From JBBQSU01 sp038234815 (GTDB lineage: Bacteria > Planctomycetota > Phycisphaerae > Tepidisphaerales > Tepidisphaeraceae): 29,625 nt of DNA. This document shows, one piece after another, positions 16,340 through 25,790 of the stretch (position 1 is its first letter; every line of letters starts with the position of its first letter). A model generated the notes under the pieces. That model did not search any database. It was given only the letters and a program-made list of their open reading frames with translations, and was not told the DNA's origin. Both the position numbers and the translations under genes were made by a program. The stretch spans positions 1-29,625 of the forward strand of contig JBBQSU010000031.1 in assembly GCA_038234815.1 (NCBI GenBank). Direction: 5' to 3'.

Positions 16340-17884
16340 ATGTCAAAGACCTTCTACATTACCACGCCGATCTATTATCCCAACGGCGAGCCGCATTTGG
16401 GTCATGCCTATACCACCCTCTGCGCCGACGTGCTGGCCCGATATCACCGGCTGGCCGGGGACAGCACATGGTTTCTGACCGGCACCGACGAACACGGCAT
16501 AAAGATGGTCAAGACTGCCAGCGAGGCCAACATTACCCCGCTGGAACTGGCCGACCGCAACGTCGCGGTGTTTGAGAAGCTTTGGAAGGAACTGGGCGTC
16601 ACCCACGATGATTTTATTCGGACCAGCAGTTCGCGGCATAAGTTGGCGGTGCAAGAGATCGTCCGACGATTGCAGGACAAAGGCGACATCTATCTCGGCA
16701 GTTATGAGGGGTGGTATGACGAGGGGCAGGAAGAGTTCGTCACCGAAACCGAGGCCAAGGCTCGGGATTACAAGAGCGCGATCAGCGGGCGACCGCTCGT
16801 GCGATACAAGGAACCCACTTACTTTTTCAACCTGAAGAAGTACGTCGATCCGGTGTATCAAGCCATCGAATCGGACCGGATTCGCGTGCGGCCCGAAGCC
16901 CGGAAGAATGAAATTCTGAGCAAGTTAAAAGGGTGGGATCAGGACCTGTCGATCAGCAGGGGATCACTGAAATGGGGCATCCAAATGCCCAGCGATCCCG
17001 AACACGTGCTTTATGTCTGGATCGACGCGCTGAGTAATTACGTGACCGCGCTGGGATATGCCTCTGCGGACATGCTGAAGTTTGAAAAGTTCTGGCCGGC
17101 CGATGTGCAGCTCATCGGCAAGGAAATCCTCTGGTTTCATGCGTTCTATTGGCCGGCGATGCTCATGAGCCTGGGCGTCGAGCTTCCTCGCCTGCTTTTT
17201 GCCCATGGCTGGTGGACCAGCGATGGCAAGAAGATGAGCAAGTCGATGGGGAATTTCATCGACCTGACCCGGCTGGACGACGTCTGCAAAAAGTATTCCG
17301 ACGACGCCCTGCGGTTTTATATGCTCAAAGCCGCGCCATTTGGGAGCGATCTGGATTGGAACGACAACGATTTCCTTAAGAATTTTAATGAGTTGGCCAA
17401 TGTGGTGGGCAACTGCCTGAACCGGACGATCAAAATGATCGGCAAGTATCGGCAGGGCGTGATTCCCGGTGCGGCCGAGCCTGCGGAGATCGATGCGCCC
17501 CTTCGGGAATTGACCCATCGGCTCGGGGCTTCGCTGGCCGGTGCCTACGACCGCATCGCCCTTCAGGAATGCGCGAGTTTGCCGGTGGAGCTGGCCCGGG
17601 CGGCTAACGTTTTCATCGACCAAACGGCCCCGTTCAGCCTGGCCAAGGACCCTGCCAAAGCCGCGCGCCTGGACACCGTGCTGAATTTCTCAGCGCAGGC
17701 GATTTATGCCTCGCTGGTCGGCCTGCTGCCGATTCTGCCGACGAAGGCCGCCGAAGGATTGCGCCAACTGGGCGCGGACATCACCGGCAAGACGATCCCG
17801 GAGCTTCTGGCCGCGGGGCTGCGGGCGGGCCAGAAGGTGGGCGATGGCGCTCCGCTGTTTCCGAAATTAGACGAGCGGAAGTAA
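16340..17884 (+). CDS. metG: Methionyl-tRNA synthetase
   Basis: The enzyme charges tRNA-Met with methionine in the cytoplasm. The 514-aa product has the class I signatures HLGH (19-22) and KMSKS (298-302). The connective-peptide region (GWYDEGQEEFVTETEAK) lacks the zinc-binding cysteines, so this is the zinc-free form. The C-terminal anticodon-binding helical domain is present. The extra EMAPII-like tRNA-binding domain seen in E. coli-type enzymes is absent. The ATG at 16340 has AGG six bases upstream. It lies in a plus-strand run with a broken small gene and the phosphomannomutase downstream. Confidence 0.95.
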   Translation: MSKTFYITTPIYYPNGEPHLGHAYTTLCADVLARYHRLAGDSTWFLTGTDEHGIKMVKTASEANITPLELADRNVAVFEKLWKELGVTHDDFIRTSSSRHKLAVQEIVRRLQDKGDIYLGSYEGWYDEGQEEFVTETEAKARDYKSAISGRPLVRYKEPTYFFNLKKYVDPVYQAIESDRIRVRPEARKNEILSKLKGWDQDLSISRGSLKWGIQMPSDPEHVLYVWIDALSNYVTALGYASADMLKFEKFWPADVQLIGKEILWFHAFYWPAMLMSLGVELPRLLFAHGWWTSDGKKMSKSMGNFIDLTRLDDVCKKYSDDALRFYMLKAAPFGSDLDWNDNDFLKNFNELANVVGNCLNRTIKMIGKYRQGVIPGAAEPAEIDAPLRELTHRLGASLAGAYDRIALQECASLPVELARAANVFIDQTAPFSLAKDPAKAARLDTVLNFSAQAIYASLVGLLPILPTKAAEGLRQLGADITGKTIPELLAAGLRAGQKVGDGAPLFPKLDERK

Positions 17885-17908
17885 GATGGCCACCAGCACA
17901 GAGCAACC

Positions 17909-18143
17909 GTGACCGCCGAAGACATGCGGCAGGATTTGGAACGCTCGCCATTTGTGCCCATCAGGCTGCATCTGGCCTAGCGGAAAGACCATTGATATCG
18001 AGTACGAAAATTCCGCGTTTGTGCGTCAGAATACACTACCGGTGGTGCATCGACTGGCTCCGTTCGCGGCACAGATCGGCGACTACGACGTTGTGGCGTT
18101 GCGATTGATCGAACGGATTGAACAATTGAACTCTGCCGCCTGA
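17909..18143 (+). pseudogene. Small conserved-type gene broken by a one-base insertion
   Basis: From a GTG at 17909 the frame reads MTAEDMRQDLERSPFVPIRL then HLA, and hits TAG at 17978-17980. If the T at 17978 is removed, the frame continues as SGKTIDIEYENSAFV and ends with LRLIERIEQLNSAA at the TGA at 18141-18143. The joined 77-aa product resembles small planctomycete proteins of the pattern 'FxPFxLHLADGR...' followed by a short beta-rich tail. I know no function for them. The gene lies 25 bp after metG. The shift could be a true mutation or a sequencing error. Confidence 0.65.
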
Positions 18144-18197
18144 TGACAGGTCGGCGAAGGCTTTTTTCTGGGCGGTTGGCCCTTGGATGACAGCAAT

Positions 18198-19589
18198 ATG
18201 AATGACAAGATTTTCAAAGCTTATGACGTTCGTGCAACCTATCCGACGCCGTTGAACGAGGAAGCAGCTTGGAAGGTGGGCCATGCCACGGCCCAGTTTT
18301 TGAAGCGTTCGCGGCAAAATGTTGCCGGCGAGCAGAAGGTGAAACTGGAGAACACGATCGTGGTGGGCCGCGACATGCGCCCGCATTCGCCGGACCTGGC
18401 CAAGGCGCTCATTGACGGCATTCGCTCGGTGGGCATGAACGTGATCGATGTCGGCATGATCGACACGTCATTCATTTACTTCGCGATCAATCATCTCGAT
18501 GTGGTGGGGGGTATCCAAACGACGGCATCTCATAACCCGATCAACTACAACGGCTTTAAGATCAGCGGGCCAAAGGCCAAGCCCATCGGCTCGGCGTCGG
18601 GGCTGGACGACATCAAGCGGATCGCCATGACGCTGCGCGTCGGCGCGACCGGTGAAAAGGGCAAATACGAGGAGGTCGATCTCTGGCCGCAATACAAAAA
18701 GGAAGTGCTGAAGCACCTCGATCTGAAACGCAAGTTGACGGTCGCCATCGACGCCAGCAACGGCATGGGTGGCAAGATGATCCCGGCAGTCTTTGGCGGT
18801 ATTCCCAACCTCGAGATCGTTCCGATTCTGTTTGAGATCACCGGCAGCTTCACGCACGAGCCAAACCCCCTGGTCGAATCTAATCTGGCCATGCTGAAAC
18901 AGAAGATGACCGAAGTGAGCGTGGATTTTGGGGCATGTTTTGACGGGGATGCCGATCGCTGCATGTTTCTGGACGAACACCGGCAGCTCATCGGAAGCGA
19001 TATGGTGACAGCGCTGCTATCGGAGGATTATCTCAAGCGGCCTGAGAACAAAGGAGCCGCAGTAGTGTACGATCTGCGCTCAAGTCATGTGGTGGCCGAC
19101 GTGGTGAAGGCCGCGGGCGGGGTGCCCATCCGCGACCGTGTCGGCCATGCCTTTATCAAGAAAACGATGGCGGAGAAAAAAGCCGTTTTCGGAGGGGAAC
19201 TCTCCGGGCACATCTACTTCCGCGACTACTATTACGCCGATTCCGCCGCGATCGCCTTTGCCCGAATGCTGTCGATCCTGAGCGCACAGGACAAACCCCT
19301 GAGCGCACTCATCAAGCCGTTTCACAAGTATTGGCAGTCCGGCGAAATCAACTTTCAGGTGGAAGACAAGGAGGGCAAAATCCGCGAGCTGGCCGAACAG
19401 TATAAGAAAGGTCAGACCGATTATCTGGACGGGATCACAATCGACTTAGGCGACTGGTGGTTCAACGTGAGAAAGAGCAACACCGAACCCCTATTGCGAT
19501 TGAATCTGGAAGCATCATCAAAGCAGGAATTGGAAGAAAAACTCAAAGACCTGATGCTAGTCCTTGGCCACCCGCACGAAGGGCACTAG
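18198..19589 (+). CDS. Phosphomannomutase/phosphoglucomutase
   Basis: Alpha-D-phosphohexomutases move phosphate between C6 and C1 of mannose or glucose, feeding GDP-mannose or UDP-glucose synthesis. The 463-aa product has all four active-site loops: TASHNP with the phosphoserine Ser111, the Mg2+ loop DGDADR (Asp249, Asp251, Asp253), the sugar-specificity loop GELSGH (Glu334, Ser336) and the phosphate loop RKSNTEP (from Arg425). The GEhSGH-type loop fits PMM/PGM enzymes that accept both sugars. I chose the ATG at 18198 giving MNDKIFKAYD, which matches the usual family start, over the TTG five codons upstream. A link with the glycosyltransferases elsewhere in the window is plausible but not shown. 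Confidence 0.92.
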   Translation: MNDKIFKAYDVRATYPTPLNEEAAWKVGHATAQFLKRSRQNVAGEQKVKLENTIVVGRDMRPHSPDLAKALIDGIRSVGMNVIDVGMIDTSFIYFAINHLDVVGGIQTTASHNPINYNGFKISGPKAKPIGSASGLDDIKRIAMTLRVGATGEKGKYEEVDLWPQYKKEVLKHLDLKRKLTVAIDASNGMGGKMIPAVFGGIPNLEIVPILFEITGSFTHEPNPLVESNLAMLKQKMTEVSVDFGACFDGDADRCMFLDEHRQLIGSDMVTALLSEDYLKRPENKGAAVVYDLRSSHVVADVVKAAGGVPIRDRVGHAFIKKTMAEKKAVFGGELSGHIYFRDYYYADSAAIAFARMLSILSAQDKPLSALIKPFHKYWQSGEINFQVEDKEGKIRELAEQYKKGQTDYLDGITIDLGDWWFNVRKSNTEPLLRLNLEASSKQELEEKLKDLMLVLGHPHEGH

Positions 19590-19628
19590 GCCGCTGCGGG
19601 GGCGCAATCTATGGACAAGGAGTAAAGG

Positions 19629-19658
19629 GTGCATTCGTGCGTTGAAGGGACGATGCAC
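19629..19658. repeat. Imperfect inverted repeat after the phosphohexomutase gene
   Basis: GTGCATTCGT (19629-19638) and ACGATGCAC (19650-19658) pair over 9 bp with one bulged T. It lies between two convergent genes (stops at 19589 and 19739). It could act as a terminator hairpin for either, but no T-run follows. Confidence 0.35.
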
Positions 19659-19738
19659 TCGCAATGGAATTTCGCGCCCACCTATTACTAAAACTCCATA
19701 TCCGAGAGAATGGGCTTTAGAATTTTTCCCTGCCTGGC

Positions 19739-21652
19739 CTAAAACCCCGAGCGCTTGAACTGTTTTTCCAGGTCGCGCAGGGTCAGGCGCAGGGTGGTCG
19801 GACGGCCGTGCGGGCAGTTGCTGCTGCGCTCCACAAGTTCGCGCCGCGCCAGCAGGGCTTCGATCTCGGCCCGTGACAGGGGATCACCCGCTTTCACCGC
19901 CGCCTTGCAACTCATCATATCCAGTAGCTCATGCAGCAGTTCCTCCTCCCGCAGGTCCAGCAGTTCCTGCTCCCCGCGATCAAGGATGGCCTGCACAAAT
20001 TCACTCGGATCCAGCTTCTCCATGAAACTTGGAAATGACTGAATCGCCAGGGTCGCCGGTCCGAAGGCGCTGACGTCAATTCCCAGCTTGCCTAGCAAGG
20101 CCCGAATTTGTTCCAGCATCGCCATCTGTCCTTCAGAGGCGTTGAGCGTGATGGGAATGAGCAGCCGCTGGGCTTCGAGCGGCCCGCGCGTGACACGCGC
20201 CAGCAGGTCTTCAAACAAGATGCGTTCGTGCAGCGCATGCTGGTCGATGATGACCAGCCCGTCTTCGCTTTGGGCGACGAGATAGGTGTTGTGAAGCTGG
20301 ATCGCCGGGACGGTGACGGGGGGAACTGCTTGCGCGTTTGCCATATCGGGCATCGGCGCGCTTGTTGATAGTGTGCTATCGTCCGACATTCCCTCCGCCG
20401 GCGCGGTTGAGATTTCCGATCGGGGCGGTTCGTCACCATAAATAGAGGTGGCAATCATAGCCGGCCCGGGTGGCGAATTCAGAAACGCACTTAGATAAGG
20501 TCGAGCGGGCGCAAAGGGCAGAAACGCGTCGGTCGTTGTTGAACCGATGGGTAGGCCGCTTGGTCCTTGACGGAAGAAATCGGCCAGGCGATGCCGCAAT
20601 TCCTCGCGTGGCAAATCCGTATGGGCGTCGGTGCGCATGGGCACGGCGCTCGGGGTCAGATCGCTGCCGAGGAGTTTTTCCCGAATCCCGCTCAGCACCA
20701 GTCCATGAATTCGCCCGCTATCCTTGAAGCGCACCTCGATCTTGGTCGGATGGACGTTTACATCGACATCCGTGGGGGGAATCTCCAGGAGCAAAATGGC
20801 CGCAGGGTGCCGGCCCGGCTCGCACAGCCCGCGATAGGCCTCGCGCAGGGCGTGTTGGATGAAGCGGTCACGGATATACCGGCCATTTAGGAACAGGTAT
20901 TGGTGTTTGGCCACCGGGCGGGCCAGATCGGGCAGGCCGATTACTCCGCGAATGCCGATCTCGGCGTCACGCAGCTCCAATGGCAGCCGCTGCTCATGAA
21001 ATTCCTCCGGCCAGGCCGCCAGCAGTCGTTGTTCAAAACCGGTCGCGGGCAGTTCCAAGGTCAGCCGGTCGTTGTGGCGCAGTTTGAAAGATACCTGCGG
21101 ATACGGCATCGCCAGGCGCATCGTCATGTCAGAAATGTGCCCGAATTCGGTGGACACGCCCTTGATGAACTTCCGCCGGGCCGGGGTGTTGAAAAAGAGG
21201 TTGCGGATTTCGATGGTGGTGCCCACATTGCCGGCCGCCGCCTGGGGCTGGGTCATGTCACCCCCGCGGTCGAAAATCTCCCAAGCCGCCTGCGATTCTC
21301 GCGTGCGTGACAGCAGCCGCGCATGAGAGACCGCGCCGATGCTGGCCAGCGCCTCCCCGCGGAAGCCCATCGTCGAAATATTGAACAAATCCTCGTCGCT
21401 GAGCAGCTTGCTGGTGGCATGAGGCGCAAAAGCCAGGGGGAGTTCTTCGACGGGGATTCCGTTCCCGTCGTCGATCACGCGGATCAAGGCCCGCCCGCCG
21501 TCCTCGATTTCCACGACGATGTTGGATGCCCCGGCGTCAACGGCGTTTTCCACGAGTTCCTTTACCACGCTGGCCGGCCGCTCAATCACCTCGCCGGCGG
21601 CGATACGATTGACCAGGGACTGTGAAAGTTGATGGATCGACTTGCGGTTCAT
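19739..21652 (-). CDS. mutL: DNA mismatch repair protein MutL (endonuclease type)
   Basis: MutL links mismatch recognition by MutS to strand incision. The 637-aa product has the GHKL ATPase domain: LVENAVDAGA with catalytic Glu35, DDGNG at 61-65, and GFRGEAL at 96-102. A variable Pro/Ser-rich linker follows (about 340-450). The C-terminal domain holds the metal endonuclease motif DQHALHERILFE (Asp470, Glu476, Glu481), plus SCKAAVKAG (from 581) and CPHGRPT (from 613). It is therefore the nicking form found in bacteria without MutH. I chose the ATG at 21652 (MNRKSIHQLS); no clear ribosome site is seen, and a TTG 11 codons upstream is an alternative. It is divergent from smc over 192 bp. Confidence 0.95.
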   Translation of the reverse strand: MNRKSIHQLSQSLVNRIAAGEVIERPASVVKELVENAVDAGASNIVVEIEDGGRALIRVIDDGNGIPVEELPLAFAPHATSKLLSDEDLFNISTMGFRGEALASIGAVSHARLLSRTRESQAAWEIFDRGGDMTQPQAAAGNVGTTIEIRNLFFNTPARRKFIKGVSTEFGHISDMTMRLAMPYPQVSFKLRHNDRLTLELPATGFEQRLLAAWPEEFHEQRLPLELRDAEIGIRGVIGLPDLARPVAKHQYLFLNGRYIRDRFIQHALREAYRGLCEPGRHPAAILLLEIPPTDVDVNVHPTKIEVRFKDSGRIHGLVLSGIREKLLGSDLTPSAVPMRTDAHTDLPREELRHRLADFFRQGPSGLPIGSTTTDAFLPFAPARPYLSAFLNSPPGPAMIATSIYGDEPPRSEISTAPAEGMSDDSTLSTSAPMPDMANAQAVPPVTVPAIQLHNTYLVAQSEDGLVIIDQHALHERILFEDLLARVTRGPLEAQRLLIPITLNASEGQMAMLEQIRALLGKLGIDVSAFGPATLAIQSFPSFMEKLDPSEFVQAILDRGEQELLDLREEELLHELLDMMSCKAAVKAGDPLSRAEIEALLARRELVERSSNCPHGRPTTLRLTLRDLEKQFKRSGF

Positions 21653-21827
21653 ATCGAAAGGGGAAGTATACCGATCTGACGCCAAATCCCTATTGCGACG
21701 CGGCCCTGCGTTCCTCCGGCCCGGTCATCAGTCGGCTCGACTGGGCTGTTGAAAACCTGTGAATTGCTTGTGTTTGTACAACAGTCGATTAAACTATCAC
21801 CCACTCGTTGGATCAGTCTTACCGGTC

Positions 21828-21834
21828 AAGGAGG
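21828..21834 (+). promoter_or_regulatory. Strong ribosome-binding site of smc
   Basis: AAGGAGG lies 10 bases before the ATG at 21845 and decides this start over upstream in-frame codons. The protein then begins MRLKKLIVQGFKSF, as SMC proteins normally do. Confidence 0.75.
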
Positions 21835-21844
21835 ACCGTCACTC

Positions 21845-24800
21845 ATGCGTCTGAAGAAACTCATCGTCCAGGGCTTCAAGAGTTTTGCGGATCGTACCGA
21901 GTTTGTTTTCGATTCACCTATCACGGGGATTGTAGGTCCGAACGGGTGCGGGAAGAGCAACGTCGTGGATGCCTTTAAGTGGGTGTTGGGCGAGCAATCG
22001 GCCAAGAGCCTGCGTGGCGAGGCCATGCTCGACGTGATCTTCAACGGTTCGTCGTCCCGAAAGCCTTCGGGCCTGTCTGAAGTCGTGCTGGTGTTTGAAA
22101 ACCCAAAGCGTGCCGACGATACGCGGGCGCTGGCGTTGGATTTAGATGAAGTCGCGGTCGGACGCCGGCTTTTTCGAGACGGCACCAGCGAATACCAAGT
22201 CAACAACAATCCCTCGCGGCTTAAAGACGTGCGCGAATTGTTTCTGGATACGGGCATTGGGGTGGATGCCTATAGCGTGATCGAACAGGGGCGGGTTGCG
22301 GCGCTGCTGGACAGCAACCCCGACGAACGCAGGGCGATCTTCGAAGAGGCCGCGGGGATCAGCAAGTACAAGGTCAAGAAGAAGGAAGCTCAGCGGAAGC
22401 TCGAGAAAGTGGACCAGAATCTTCTGCGCCTTAATGACACGGTGGAAGAGGTGGACCGCAGGCTGCGCAGCGTGAAGGTGGCTGCGGGCAAGGCCCGGAA
22501 TTATCAGGAATATGCCAATCGCCTCAATGACCTACGCCTCAGCTACGCGCTCCAAGAATACCACATTAATTACACGAAACTGACCGACCTGGACAAGCAG
22601 CGGGAGGACGCGCAATTTCGGCTTGATGATCTTGGTGGAGACCTGGCTAAACAGCAGAACGACCTGGCCACCAAGCGGCAGGATGTGGAAGCGCTGTCGG
22701 AGTCGCGCCAGCGATACGAGTACGAACTGGTGCAGGCCCGGGCGGCGGTGCAGTCGGCGCAGCAGCGACAGAGCTACGCACAGCAGCAACTGGGCCAGAT
22801 CGCCGAGCAGTTGGCAACCTGTGAGCACGACCGAGCCGAACTGGCGGCCAAGCTGGCTGCGGTGACGCAATCCCTGGAAATCGAAACGCAAAACCTGGTC
22901 GCCTTGACGCAGGCGGTCAATGAACATCGCCAGCAGATCGAGCAAAAGCAGCAGCAGTTCCGGGATTTGCAGTTGCAGCTCAATCAAGCGGCGCAGGATG
23001 TTGAGCGGAACAAGCAGGCGGTCATCGACTTGATGCGCAAGCTGGCGCAGGTGAATAGCCGACTGGGGGCCATCGAGATCGAACGCAGGAATATCGCCAA
23101 TCAGCAGACGCGCCTGGCCGACCGCCGGCGCGTGGTGCTGGCCGAAGCCGAACAGCTCGACGCCCAGCGCGTTGAACTCAAGGAAAAACTCCAAACTGTC
23201 CTTAACCAGCAGGCCGCGCAGCAGGGGCAACTGGAAGAAAAGAAAATCGAAGCTCAACAGTGGGGCAAGCAGATTGCCGACATCAGCCAGATGCTGGGCG
23301 CGGCCCGCGAGCATCGCTCGGGCCTGATTTCCCGACAAAAACTGCTGAAAGATCTGGAGGCCAAGCGCGAAGGCGTCAGCGAAGGCGTGAAATCGGTACT
23401 TCGCCAGCGCGAGCAGAAATTCAATTTCATCCGCGGGTTGGTGGCCGATCTGTTGAGCGTGGACGTCGAACACGCGCATGTGATCGAAGCTGCACTCGAC
23501 GGCCGCGATCAATGGCTGGTGGCCGATTCGCAGGAGGCCGTGCAAGCGGCCCAGGCAACGCTGGCGGTGCTTGAGGGCCGCGTGAACATTATTTGCGCCG
23601 ATCGGGTCGATAGCGGCGCGGTGTCGCCGCTGGTGGTAGCCCTTCCGCAGGGCTTGCTGTCGATCGAATCGCCCGGCATGGACCTCGAACCGCAGCACCG
23701 AAATGACCCGCGAGTATACGACTGGAATCAGCACGAGCAGGAAATTCGACTGGCCATCGACCTGGTGCGCTTTGGTGAGGCCGAAGCCCCGCTCGTTCGC
23801 CATTTGCTCGGAAAGACCGTTGTCGTCGATTGCCTGGCTGATGCGATTGCCCTGCATCGCGCCGGCCCTGGCGGCTGGCGATATGTCACCCGACAAGGCG
23901 AGGTGATCGAGCGCGACGGCACGCTTCGGGCCGGCCCACTGACAGCGGCGATGGGGCTGCTGTCTCGCCGATCGGAACTGGAAGCGCTGGACCAGCAGAT
24001 CGCTGAAGTTGATCGTCGAATCCAGTTGCTCTCCGGGCAACTCACCGAAGGCAACGCGACCGCACGGGCGCTCGAAGAAGACCAGAACACGCTGCGTAAT
24101 GGGATCTATCAGTTGAACGCGCAGAAGGTGGAACTGACCAGCAAGGCGGCTCAGATCGACGACAAGATCATCTCCCTCCGCCGCGAACAGCCCGTCCTCG
24201 ACCGTGAGCTCGCGTCGCTTCTGGATCAAGTCGGCCGTCTTAAAGGCGAAGAATCGAAACTGACCGAAAGCCGGGCAACGATGGATGCCGATCAGGCCGA
24301 GCGGCAGAAGAAGATCGAGGAATTGACCAGCGCGCAGGCGCACATTAGCGATGAAGTAAAGCACCTCGGTGAATCGCTTACCAACGCCCGTGTGTTGCTG
24401 GGGCAGGTGCAGGAAAAGCAATTGGCCTGCCAGCAGGAAGTGCAGCGTCAGACCGGCGCCCGGGCCGAGTTCGGGCAGCAGATTGAGCGACTGGAGCGCA
24501 CTGCCGCGACGATCGCTGCCAAGCGCATCGGGATCGAGCGCGAGTTGGAATCGGCCCGCCACGCCGAAGCCTCGCTGGAAGAGAAGCAGAAATCACTTGC
24601 CGGACAGATCGAGTCAATTGCCGCGAAGCTGACCGACGCTGCGGGGATGGCGCAGCAGCTTCAGTCGGCTGTAGATCGACTTCGGGGCGAACACGCGGAA
24701 ACCGAACAGGAGCTGCACGCGTTGGAACTGCGCGTCAGCGAACTGCGCGTGCGATTGGAAGGCCTCGTGCAGCGGGCTACCGACGAAATGCAGGTTGACC

Positions 24801-25657
24801 TGCCGGCCAAGTATGCCGAGGCATTTGAGGCTCGTGAAATGGATTGGGATGCCGTGGCGGCCGAGATCAAGGAGCTGCGCGAGAAAATTCAACGCCTTGG
24901 CAACGTCAATCTCGATGCGATCAGTGAACTGCAAGAACTGGAACAGAAGCAAGCATTCTACGCTACGCAGCTTGCCGATCTGGCCTCGGGCAAGCAGCAG
25001 CTTGAGGCGATGATCGAAGAAATCAACCGCGAAAGCAGTATTCGTTTCGAGCAGACGTTCAACACCGTCCGCGAGCATTTTCAGGCCATGTTCCGCAAGC
25101 TTTTTGGCGGGGGCAAGGCCGATATCATTCTGGAAATCGAGCCGGAGGAACAGGCCCCGTCATCCGACGCGTTGGCGCAGTTGCCCGACGGCCAGTTGAT
25201 GGCCGAAGGTCAGACCCTGGCTCCGAAAAAGAAAAAGCGAGACATTCTTGATGCCGGCGTGGAGATCATTGCCCGCCCGCCGGGGAAGCAGCCGGCCACC
25301 ATCAGTCAGCTTTCGGGCGGGGAAAAGGCCATGACCTGCATCGCCTTGCTGATGAGCATCTTCAAGAGCAAACCCAGCCCGTTCTGCATTCTCGACGAAG
25401 TGGATGCCCCGCTGGACGAGGCGAACAATCAGCGGTTCGGCCTCATCATCCAGGAATTTCTGGCCATGAGCCAGTTCATCATCATCACTCACCACAAGCG
25501 CACCATGCAGATTTGCGACGTGTTGTATGGCGTGACCATGCAGGAGCAGGGCGTGAGCAAACGGGTCGCGGTCAGGTTCGATCAGGTGGGCAATAACGGG
25601 CAGATCAGCCAGGCGGCGGTAAAGACGCCCGAGCCGGCCGAAATCGTCGCGGCTTAA
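21845..25657 (+). CDS. smc: Chromosome partition protein SMC
   Basis: SMC is a coiled-coil ATPase that dimerises and, with ScpA/ScpB, organises and separates chromosomes. The 1270-aa product has Walker A GPNGCGKSN (31-39). The first long coiled coil runs about 170-505 and the hinge about 505-700. The second coiled coil runs about 700-1060, followed by the ABC signature QLSGGEK (from 1155) and Walker B CILDEVDAPLDEA (Asp1184, Glu1185). It is about 80 residues longer than the B. subtilis protein. Part of this is an insert of roughly 35 residues (Ala/Leu/Gln-rich, ending KKKKRD) just before the signature domain. No scpA or scpB lies in the window. The OstA-like gene follows after 133 bp. Confidence 0.95.
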   Translation: MRLKKLIVQGFKSFADRTEFVFDSPITGIVGPNGCGKSNVVDAFKWVLGEQSAKSLRGEAMLDVIFNGSSSRKPSGLSEVVLVFENPKRADDTRALALDLDEVAVGRRLFRDGTSEYQVNNNPSRLKDVRELFLDTGIGVDAYSVIEQGRVAALLDSNPDERRAIFEEAAGISKYKVKKKEAQRKLEKVDQNLLRLNDTVEEVDRRLRSVKVAAGKARNYQEYANRLNDLRLSYALQEYHINYTKLTDLDKQREDAQFRLDDLGGDLAKQQNDLATKRQDVEALSESRQRYEYELVQARAAVQSAQQRQSYAQQQLGQIAEQLATCEHDRAELAAKLAAVTQSLEIETQNLVALTQAVNEHRQQIEQKQQQFRDLQLQLNQAAQDVERNKQAVIDLMRKLAQVNSRLGAIEIERRNIANQQTRLADRRRVVLAEAEQLDAQRVELKEKLQTVLNQQAAQQGQLEEKKIEAQQWGKQIADISQMLGAAREHRSGLISRQKLLKDLEAKREGVSEGVKSVLRQREQKFNFIRGLVADLLSVDVEHAHVIEAALDGRDQWLVADSQEAVQAAQATLAVLEGRVNIICADRVDSGAVSPLVVALPQGLLSIESPGMDLEPQHRNDPRVYDWNQHEQEIRLAIDLVRFGEAEAPLVRHLLGKTVVVDCLADAIALHRAGPGGWRYVTRQGEVIERDGTLRAGPLTAAMGLLSRRSELEALDQQIAEVDRRIQLLSGQLTEGNATARALEEDQNTLRNGIYQLNAQKVELTSKAAQIDDKIISLRREQPVLDRELASLLDQVGRLKGEESKLTESRATMDADQAERQKKIEELTSAQAHISDEVKHLGESLTNARVLLGQVQEKQLACQQEVQRQTGARAEFGQQIERLERTAATIAAKRIGIERELESARHAEASLEEKQKSLAGQIESIAAKLTDAAGMAQQLQSAVDRLRGEHAETEQELHALELRVSELRVRLEGLVQRATDEMQVDLPAKYAEAFEAREMDWDAVAAEIKELREKIQRLGNVNLDAISELQELEQKQAFYATQLADLASGKQQLEAMIEEINRESSIRFEQTFNTVREHFQAMFRKLFGGGKADIILEIEPEEQAPSSDALAQLPDGQLMAEGQTLAPKKKKRDILDAGVEIIARPPGKQPATISQLSGGEKAMTCIALLMSIFKSKPSPFCILDEVDAPLDEANNQRFGLIIQEFLAMSQFIIITHHKRTMQICDVLYGVTMQEQGVSKRVAVRFDQVGNNGQISQAAVKTPEPAEIVAA

Positions 25658-25790
25658 AGTTGCCGGTGGTCGCAATCGCCGGGAAGCGGTTCCCGTCCAC
25701 CCTTGCCGAAAGTCCGCCTATCGTTGATATTGCCTTGAGTTGGGATTGTCCGGAGCGGACAGATTTCCATCCCGTTTAACAAGCTTTCTA

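Noticed and set aside
22532..24562. Minus-strand open frame of 676 codons
   Set aside because: It is antisense to the coiled-coil part of smc; its Leu/Phe/Gln-rich sequence mirrors the repeated codons of the coiled coil.
25680..25695. Small hairpin CGGGAA / TTCCCG after smc
   Set aside because: The stem has only 6 bp and no T-run follows, so a terminator cannot be supported.
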